DNA of 64,000 bases from the NCBI GenBank assembly GCA_024516035.1, contig CM044964.1, positions 20,776,931 through 20,840,930 of the forward strand, written 5' to 3'. The notes beneath the pieces are model-generated. The model saw nothing but the letters and a program-made list of their open reading frames with translations, searched no databases and was not told the DNA's origin. This document shows, in pieces, positions 58,601-64,000 of the stretch; the first letter of the stretch is position 1; each line of letters opens with the position of its first letter. Made by a program: the position numbers and the translations under genes. Source of the DNA: Bactericera cockerelli. Lineage: Eukaryota; Arthropoda; Insecta; Hemiptera; Triozidae.

Positions 58601-61457
58601 AGATATGATTGAAATGATAAGCAAATTTGAAACGATGACAAATCCAAGGATAAGTAAGTGATTAGGACTCTGTTTTTTTTTTTTTTTTTTTTCTTTTTTT
58701 CTTTTTGGTTTGTGATTTACACCACCTGTAAATCTAATTTCTTCCAAAATGATGTCGCCATTATATTTTTGTTGTCAACGTTCCTTTAGAAGTTATGATT
58801 TCACAATTCACAGCAATACTTTCATTCAGCATTCGTATATGTGTGTATCACTTGAAGATCAGAGAAGAAATTCTTCAAGTATTCTGAGTACTTTGCCCTT
58901 TGGGTTACAAGTGACAAAAATGTATTATCTGTAATCTGTAAAATAAATACATAAAATAATAATATTATTAATAATACTTTTTAGTGAAAGGTAACCACCA
59001 GGCGAGGTTAATGGTCAAAGCTTTTTCTACCACCTAACCCTTAGAGTTGTATTATTATGTGGTCACAATCTCAAATCAATGAGGAAAAATTCATGCACTT
59101 GGTGGGATTCGAACCAACGAATCCCTACACTACCTGGATTATCAGACTAGCGCTTTAACCACTTTGACTACAAGTGCACTACCAGTAAAAGGACATGACT
59201 TCAGCTTATGACAGGTAAACTTAAACCCTTGATGTTTTTTTACTGCAGAAAACGAATTGAAAATAGCCAAAGAAAGCTTGAGAACAATATTCGAGGGATT
59301 GGAATGTCAGAGGAGGAAGTTGCGAGAAGAAGAAAGCTACTCGAAAGCGCAATGGAAAGCCGAGTGGAAAGCGAGGCACCAGAAGTACATTGTCCAGCAA
59401 CTGGAGCGAGAAGTGAGGGTGCGTTGGTTGAAAGAGGAGCTGCTCTCCAGTCTGGAGAGACTAGCCAGGGAGAGGAAAGAAGGAGAGCTGGTCAGAGAGA
59501 GGCTGTTGAAACATGAGAAGAGAAAGTTGAGACAAGACAAGAGGCTAGCGCGCGATATCTGGAAAAATCCGAGAAAATCGAAAATGACCGAAGAAGAATA
59601 TTGGAAGAAGTTATTTAGTGGCATTTTTCCGCCCTTTACTCGTACGATGCCAGGGCCAGTAATAAGACCAGGCAGTGATATTGACTAATATATACCGGGT
59701 GTTCAGAAAAAAAACCGGACACTTATGTTTTTTTTTTTTTTTAAACAACTCAAATATTGTTTAAGATAGAGACTTGAAATTTTATAAGCATGTTTTCAAT
59801 AATATTATAAATGTTTTCAGAAAGAAGAAAATCGGATGAACGGTTTTAAAGATACACGGTGACTACTGTGAACAAGATTTCTCGAGAACGGTAAGAACTT
59901 GAAATTTGATGTGGAATTTGATTTTATACCGACAAACTATCCTTTAACTTGGCCATTTTTGCTCCTTGTGGTGGTGATATTGGCATTTTGTAGAGATGCC
60001 GAGTTCGACATATTGGGTACTTTCCTCTGGTAACCACCCAACAGCCGAGTCCGCTTATGTCGAACTCGGCATCTCTGGTGATATTGGCGTGATGTGACCA
60101 TGCAGTTGACCAAGCGATGTTAAAACCAAAATAAAAAAACGAAGAATAAAAATTGAAGAAGTTCATCATGTAAATTTATTGGCTGATAAAATATCTGGCA
60201 ATATCTCTCTTTGATTTATTTTTAATTCCAAATTATTACTTTATTTAAAACTGACAGATTTTTATTTACTGTTGACAAAAATAGCGTATTTTTTTGGAAA
60301 GCTCCTTAATTTCAAATTACCAGTAAGATGCCTTACAGAGATATGATTGAAATGATAAGCAAATTTGAAACGATGATAAATCCAAGGATAGGTAAGTGAT
60401 TAGGACTTTGTTTTTTTTTTTTTTTTTTCTTCTTCTTCTTTTTGGTTTGTGATTTACACCACCTGTAAATCTAATTCTTCCAAAATGATTATATTCTTGT
60501 TGTCAACGTTCCTTTAGGAGTTATGATTTCACAATTCACAGCAATACTTTCATTCAGCATACGTATATGTATGTATCACTTGAAGATCAGAGAAGAAATT
60601 TTTCAAGTATTCTGAGTACTTTGCCCTCTGGATTACAAGTGACAAAAATGTATTATCTGTAATCTGTAAAATAAATACGTAAAAAATAATATTATTAATA
60701 ATACTTTTTAGTGGAAGGTAACCACCAGGCGAGGTTAATGGTCAAAGCTTATTCTACCACCTAACCCTCAGAGATGTATTATTATGTGGTCACAAATTCA
60801 AATCAATGAGAAAAAATTCATGCACTTACTTGGTGGGATTCGAACCAACGAATCCCTACGCTACCTAGATCACCAGACTAGCGCCTTAACCACTTTGACT
60901 ACAAGTGCACTACTAGTAAAAGGACATGACTTCAGCTTATGACAGGTAAACTTAAACCCCTGATGTTTTTTTTACTGCAGAAAACGAATTGAAAATAGCC
61001 AAAGAAAGCTTGAGAACAATCTTCGAGGGATTGGAATGTCAGAGGAGGAAGTTGCGAGAAGAGGAAAGCCACTCGAAAGCGCAATGGAAAGCCGAGTGGA
61101 AAGCGAGGCACCAGAAGTACATAGTCCAGCAACTGGAGCGGGAAGTGAGGGTGCGTTGGTTGAAAGAGGAGCTGCTCTCCAGTCTGGAGAGACTAGCCAG
61201 GGAGAGGAAAGAAGGAGAGCTGGTCAGAGAGAGGCTGTTGAAACATGAGAAGAGAAAGTTGAGACAAGACAAGAGGCTAGCGCGCGATATCTGGAAAAAT
61301 CCGAGAAAATCGAAAATGACCGAAGAAGAATATTGGAAGAAGTTATTTAGTGGCATTTTTCCGCCCTTTACTCGTACGATGCCAGGGCCAGTAATAAGAC
61401 CAGGCAGTGATATTGACTAATATATACCGGGTGTTCAGAAAAAAACCGGACACTTAT

Positions 61458-61492
<35 letters not shown>

Positions 61493-63486
61493 AACTCAAA
61501 TATTGTTTAAGATAGAGACTTGAAATTTTAAAAGCATGTTTTCAACAATATTATAGATGTTTCCAGCAAGAAGAAAATCGGTTGAACGGTTTTGAAGATA
61601 CACGGTGACTACTGTGACCAAGATATCTCGAGAACGGTAAGAGTCTAGAATCTTGAAATTTGGTGTGAAATTTGATTTTATACCGACAAACTATCCTATA
61701 ACTTGGCCATTTTTGCTCCTTGTGGTGGTGATATTGGCATTTTGTAGACATATTGCCGTGATATTCCATACAACTGATGCCGATGACATAAAACTGGCCA
61801 AGTTAGAGGATAGTTTGCAGTTAAAAACATACAAAACGAGGAACTCAGAAAACGAGTTTTAATAAAAAGAAATGGTACAGTACCAAGATAACTTGGCCGC
61901 AAACAAGATATCACTGCATTCATCGGCTAAAACATTTTGATAGGAGTTCGGAAGTTTCACTTTTCACGGTAGTTTTTGTGTTATCATTATTTTTTTGCCC
62001 CATAACATGGTTCAGGTTTGTCTCTTAATTGTATCATTCATATTTGAGGCAACTTATGTCATATTGAATTAGGAACTTTCAAAATTCAGCTATTTTTTCA
62101 ACAGATGTCTTGTCAGTTTTTAGAGAATATATTTTAAATAATAAATCAAAGAGTATTGCCACTATTTTCAGCTATAATTAAATGAGAACTTCTTATTACT
62201 TCCGAGAAGATGTTAATATTTTATTATTTGTTTATTTTTTATTTTAATTTACAGACAAGAACTTCCTATTCTTCAAGAAATTCTATATTTTTTTTTTCAC
62301 GTTCTTTTGTTTATTTCAATTGCTTTCAACTGCAAGCATTATAGATTTTTACCCTCTAATCGAGGAAAACTGTTTTTAAAGCCTATTAACTGATTATTTC
62401 TGAGAAGGGCTATTCTAAGATAAAGTGGATTAATTTCAGCTTTTGTATAGAGTTCAACCTCATGTTGAGTTGTTGGTTTTGGCACATTTTTACGTGATGC
62501 CCTTCTAAGCCACATTTTACTAATTTAAATCGTCCGGAATAAGGATCGAGTTTTACCCTCCATTCGCTGGGAATGGTACAACTACCCACATTATACCTCC
62601 CCAGCGCTGGGAACCGGTCCTTATCACTACAATAAAGTAATGGTTCAGCCATGTTTTCCCATGTCCATACTGGTGTTACAGTGTCCAAAATTGTTTAGAT
62701 GCTTTTGCTTTTTGTTTTCTCAATTTACCAACATAATAATTTGGACTTTGTCATCGTAAAAATATGGTGGAGGGAAAAAAGCATTGTTTTTGACTTGACC
62801 GGACGAATTATTTTCTCATTTTTTAATTTCCTATCACAGTTCAATGCACAGTGCACGATGGTAGCCAGACAGTTGGGGAATGACTCAGCACTTCTACCAC
62901 TGTTTTACAAGGAGGCTAATGATTGACGAGGGCCCCAAGAACCAAGCCAATGCTGGTCTACTCCCTGTTTATAGTCCCCAGCCAGACTGCTGGGCTACTC
63001 CCTGTTTACAGTCCCCCAGCCAGAGAAGTCTACTCCCTGTTTTATAGTCTCTCTTCTCTCACTCTCATAATCCCCAAAATTTTCCTTTTCAACCGTCAAA
63101 CAACGCAATCTGACTCGTTATTCCGTTCAAATTGAATCCAGATTAGAAGTGTAAAGAAATAATAGAGAGAGGGCAAAAGTTTTTTAATAATGATATCATT
63201 TTACTCCAGATATATTTCTAAAAAAAATTGGAGCAAAAAACATTTAAAATGTTGTGTTAATTTTTTTGGGTGGTGCGTTCTTCTTTTTGTAACCACGAAT
63301 GGTGTTTCAGGGGGAACTCCAATAACAGCAAACTTACCATTTTCACGTGGAGTGCATTGGCGTCAATGTCGGAATACACGGACACAACTCGAATGCCCAT
63401 TTTCTTCGCCGTCCGGATAATGCGCACGCTATTTCGCCTCGATTGGCGATCAGAAGCGAGTCGAGAACACAGCCGGCGATCGTCAT
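46627..63486 (-). CDS. MCCC1: Methylcrotonoyl-CoA carboxylase alpha subunit, 12 exons, incomplete
   Basis: This mitochondrial, biotin-bearing subunit carboxylates biotin with ATP and bicarbonate for the leucine breakdown step 3-methylcrotonyl-CoA to 3-methylglutaconyl-CoA. Exons (5' to 3'): 63486-63338, 58192-58045, 56662-56429, 54804-54592, 53437-53266, 52855-52734, 51376-51227, 50373-50226, 49701-49499, 48867-48787, 47733-47629, 46734-46627. Motifs: [11 protein letters not shown], the ATP-grasp loop RGGGGKGMRIV across an intron, [55 protein letters not shown], and the biotin site AMKME at the end of exon 11. They match MCCC1 better than PCCA or pyruvate carboxylase. Oddities: a one-base frameshift after GEIAC; no exon for the ~70 residues normally between these first two exons (including the HPGYGFLSEN region); no clear mitochondrial leader. 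About 540 codons are found versus over 700 expected. Confidence 0.92.
46756..46920 (+). mobile_element. Family I repeat
   Basis: GGTGGCGTCATCGTGAACGA, GACTCAGCACTTCTGCCATT and CTACTCCCTGTTTATAGTCC, 20 bp upstream of the last MCCC1 exon. Confidence 0.65.
46955..47345 (+). mobile_element. SINE family F interrupted by another insertion
   Basis: The head (CCGTGCATTGGTAGTCAAG to CAGGTAGCGTA) and the remainder (GTAGCGTAGGGATCCGTTTG to GTGGTTACCTTCC) are separated by about 180 bp that starts with TGCTTTAGTTAGACTGTCGG. Confidence 0.6.
47820..47930. repeat. Direct copies of a CACCGGTGGTAC palindrome
   Basis: GCGTGTACCACCGGTGGTACAC occurs twice (about 47849-47870 and 47892-47913), each a 16 bp perfect palindrome GTACCACCGGTGGTAC. 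It lies in an MCCC1 intron. Confidence 0.6.
48170..48320 (-). mobile_element. tRNA-headed SINE, family A, diverged
   Basis: AATCACTTTCGTGATATCAC and CAACTACTCAAACTCACTTG, then a degraded head. Confidence 0.55.
48885..49085 (-). repeat. ~20 bp array next to an MCCC1 acceptor
   Basis: About nine AATCAGAATTAGTGAGAA units. On the coding strand these are TTCTCACTAATTCTGATT, pyrimidine-rich, starting within ~20 bp of the acceptor of exon 48867-48787. Confidence 0.75.
49150..49320 (-). pseudogene. Retroelement C-terminal fragment
   Basis: The minus strand translates to [20 protein letters not shown] followed by [11 protein letters not shown], the same domain as at 14300. It is directly followed at 49320 by a family H tail. 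Confidence 0.65.
49320..49495 (+). mobile_element. Family H retroposon tail
   Basis: TGGAAGAGATTGCCACAGGC to CTACCTAATAAAGCTTACTA, ending at an MCCC1 splice donor. Confidence 0.6.
49745..49880 (-). repeat. Duplicate of the MCCC1 exon 49701-49499 start
   Basis: A second copy of the acceptor (CTCTCATTACAG) and the first ~100 bp of the exon, with several changes including a lost base near GTGGAGGGTCGGAC. It lies in the upstream intron. Confidence 0.85.
50035..50178 (-). mobile_element. tRNA-headed SINE, family A
   Basis: Reverse copy ending ATCAAGCTACTAAGGTCGGT. Confidence 0.75.
50475..50715 (+). repeat. GA-rich microsatellite with G-runs
   Basis: (GA)n at 50491-50540 and again around 50680-50712, with GGGGGGGATGGGGGGGAAG between. 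Confidence 0.8.
50705..51226 (-). repeat. 82 bp array from the MCCC1 exon 51376-51227 donor
   Basis: Copies of the exon end (encoding [14 protein letters not shown]) plus donor GTAAGT repeat with an exact 82 bp period from 51289 back through 51207, 51125, 51043 and 50961. A diverged unit is at 50705-50765. The unit boundary falls at GTAA/GTACACAC. Confidence 0.92.
51690..51865 (-). mobile_element. tRNA-like SINE heads, family J, tandem
   Basis: Two reversed modules: GGTATCGAACCCAGGTC near 51704 and GGGGTCGAACCCAGGTGACC near 51810. Confidence 0.5.
52238..52471. mobile_element. 234 bp fold-back MITE, CAGGGTCCGCC ends
   Basis: CAGGGTCCGCCAAAAAG at the left is mirrored by GGTGGACCCTG at the right. 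AACGGATT and AATCCGTT arms lie inside. Confidence 0.7.
54163..54339. mobile_element. hAT-like MITE, CAGTGGCGTAGC ends
   Basis: Starts CAGTGGCGTAGC and ends GCTACGCCACTG. It is flanked by GTAATCGG (54155-54162) and GTAATTGG (54340-54347), an 8 bp duplication with one change. The interior is G- and C-run rich. Confidence 0.8.
55290..55435 (-). repeat. Duplicate of the MCCC1 exon 54804-54592 5' part
   Basis: About 130 bp of the exon start plus acceptor is repeated upstream. Between original and copy (about 54890-55290) lies one arm of the 3236-type repeat. The copy lacks the donor half, so it would be a cryptic acceptor only. Confidence 0.85.
55502..55790 (+). mobile_element. tRNA-headed SINE, family C, full
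   Basis: CACCGTGGCAGAGTGAGTTA head, GGGTTCGATCCCCAGCGG B box and the complete body to GCTTCACCACAAA. Confidence 0.8.
55820..56250 (-). repeat. Tandem tRNA-headed SINEs with repeated donor-like GTAAGTATA
   Basis: Two SINE copies (about 55820-56035 and 56040-56215) are followed by a short third head. Each head is joined to CTTAGTATACTTAC, the complement of GTAAGTATACTAAG, which resembles the donor of MCCC1 exon 56662-56429. Confidence 0.75.
56252..56375. mobile_element. 124 bp MITE, GGGCGGAATTAATAGAC family
   Basis: Inverted ends and TTA on both sides (56249-56251, 56376-56378). The neighbouring repeat units show the same site uninterrupted (GGCTGGCTTAGTATACTTAC), giving an in-place empty site. 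Confidence 0.88.
56680..56885 (-). mobile_element. tRNA-headed SINE, family B
   Basis: Full reverse copy ending GAGCTACCGGGACAG. Confidence 0.8.
56915..57415 (+). repeat. Inverted copy of the MCCC1 49.9-48.9 kb region
   Basis: Two successive copies of the exon-49701 start with acceptor are in the opposite orientation. Sequence matching the complement of 49080-49200 (AATATCAATCTATCAAGATT) and TTTCTCACTAATTCTGATT units follow. Order is preserved, so one inverted duplication event is likely. Confidence 0.85.
57425..57610 (-). mobile_element. tRNA-headed SINE, family B, diverged
   Basis: GCCCGACTAGCACTAAAGAG to GGTTTCGAACCCGCC, with a damaged tRNA end. Confidence 0.65.
57705..57998 (-). mobile_element. 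5S SINE, split
   Basis: ACGTCGCTTTTAAGACTT, CACCCAGCCTGAGTGGGGCC and GGTCACCCATCCAAA (5S box C reversed), then after a gap GTGTATTCAACGTGGCATCG. Confidence 0.55.
58590..59688 (+). CDS. Unrecognised basic coiled-coil protein, copy 1 (two exons)
   Basis: Exon 1 is 58590-58653 (ATG, donor GTAAGTG) and exon 2 is 59249-59688 (acceptor TTTTTTTACTGCAG, stop TAA). The join is in phase and gives 167 residues. The protein starts [21 protein letters not shown] long charged helix rich in K, R and E follows (for example [20 protein letters not shown]), and it ends with [20 protein letters not shown]. No signal peptide or membrane segment is seen. I do not recognise the family. It lies inside an MCCC1 intron on the opposite strand, and a family F SINE sits in its own intron. 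Between the two copies, exon 2 has four silent changes and one replacement, and exon 1 plus the junction codon has two replacements. This hints at constraint, but the numbers are small. Confidence 0.65.
58976..59180 (-). mobile_element. SINE family F, in the nested gene intron (copy 1)
   Basis: GGTAACCACCAGGCGAGGTT to GGTGGGATTCGAACC. The equivalent SINE is at 60710-60915 in copy 2, so insertion predates the duplication. Confidence 0.75.
60328..61420 (+). CDS. Unrecognised basic coiled-coil protein, copy 2 (two exons)
   Basis: Exon 1 is 60328-60391 and exon 2 is 60981-61420; 167 residues. It differs from copy 1 by Thr to Ile in exon 1, Lys to Glu at the junction codon and Tyr to His early in exon 2 (EEESHSKAQ). 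Both splice sites, the frame and the stop are intact. The intron has diverged more than the exons, including a deletion relative to 58749-58770. The copies probably share promoter sequence, since the ~240 bp upstream of each ATG is also duplicated. Function unknown; nuclear or mitochondrial roles cannot be told apart from sequence alone. Confidence 0.62.
60710..60915 (-). mobile_element. SINE family F, in the nested gene intron (copy 2)
   Basis: Same position relative to exon 2 as in copy 1, with small changes (for example a duplicated CTTA near CACTTACTTGG). Confidence 0.75.
61961..63337. other. MCCC1 intron part without the expected exon
   Basis: AT-rich DNA, a decayed tRNA-headed SINE (62445-62640) and a family I repeat (62855-63050). 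I looked on the minus strand for an exon encoding the HPGYGFLSEN region and found none. Confidence 0.5.
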
Positions 63487-64000
63487 TGTGCCGCGAATGT
63501 GCGTTGGTAAGACTCGAGCAGGGTTTGTTTAAATTGAGAACTGTTCACGTCAAATTAGCGACACGGTTGAAAAAGGGACTAAAAAGATTTAATTTAAGTT
63601 AAGATAGTTAGTACGTTTGTACACATATAATATGTATATTTTAGAAGAAAAAATTGAAATTGAAAAGCTTGTGACTCAACATGTAGAGCTTGGGTTTTAA
63701 AAAAAACACGAAATGATTATTAAATTAAGACAAAATAATTAAATAAATAAATATTTTGCAGCATCAACGAGGTTGAAAAAGACACAATTAAAAATATTTT
63801 AGAACAATTTTACTACATAGGTAATTGGTGGGATAAAACTTAAAATTGAAAAAAAAAAACCACTTTAATAAAAAAAAAACTTAACTCTTAAGAAATTTTC
63901 ACTACCTAGTGAAATAATTTTAGACATTTTAGACATTCAAAATCAAAATCAAAGTATTCTTACACGACACATAGGACTTAGAAGGAGCCCAAAATATTGG
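63487..64000. other. MCCC1 5' flank, no feature recognised
   Basis: An in-frame stop (TAA) lies 23 codons before the proposed ATG. AT-rich sequence follows to the window end. No TATA box or leader exon can be assigned. Confidence 0.4.

Larger units (their letters stand above)
58349..61960 (+). repeat. ~1.74 kb tandem duplication in an MCCC1 intron
   Basis: Unit 1 starts near TGATGTGACCATGCAGTTGA (58349) and unit 2 at the same motif near 60092. Each includes a 5S SINE tail, a two-exon gene, a family F SINE inside its intron and a 3' GGTGTTCAGAAAA repeat. A palindromic insert (59992-60076) lies at the junction. Confidence 0.88.

Noticed and set aside
58749..58934. Additional coding exon within the nested gene (61 residues)
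   Set aside because: The duplicate unit has a deletion and frame changes at the same place while the other exons are preserved.
59337..59624. Antisense frames opposite the nested gene exon
   Set aside because: Shadow of the strongly charged sense frame; serine/leucine-rich without splice context.

Overview
The window is animal nuclear DNA: AT-rich, with small coding exons bounded by GT..AG introns and a very high load of short interspersed repeats. The gene set (adenosine deaminase, RhoBTB, methylcrotonoyl-CoA carboxylase alpha), the intron style, the TAGGTA-rich intergenic DNA and the (TTA)n-tailed retroposons suggest an invertebrate, most likely an arthropod and perhaps a hemipteran-like insect. 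That placement is an inference, not a reading.

Layout: 1-14.8 kb is repeat-dominated, with tRNA-headed SINEs, 5S-rRNA-headed SINEs, LINE 3' ends, a 2.3 kb hAT-like element and several fold-back elements. From 14.8 to 21.6 kb lie seven exons of an ADA-type adenosine deaminase on the plus strand; the short first coding exon was not found. From 21.6 to 29 kb there is a stop-codon-proximal array, AT-rich DNA, a nested 5S SINE, a 629 bp fold-back element and a satellite in which most units carry TGACGTCA. RhoBTB, 14 exons on the minus strand, occupies 29.0-44.1 kb. MCCC1, 12 recognisable exons on the minus strand, occupies 46.6-63.5 kb. Its largest intron (58.2-63.3 kb) holds two tandem copies of an unrecognised two-exon gene on the opposite strand.

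The three main genes have no obvious shared pathway: purine salvage, an atypical Rho GTPase/BTB adaptor and leucine catabolism.

The most unusual feature is a recurrent architecture. At about eight exon ends in all three genes, a segment containing the exon 3' edge plus its 5' splice donor has been tandemly multiplied into the following intron, with units from about 18 bp to over 200 bp. Several exon starts are also duplicated on the acceptor side. This looks like a genome-specific tendency for minisatellites to start at splice junctions.

MCCC1 also shows a one-base frameshift in its first recognised exon and lacks the exon(s) for about 70 residues of the biotin carboxylase domain, so either the locus is damaged or the assembly is imperfect there.
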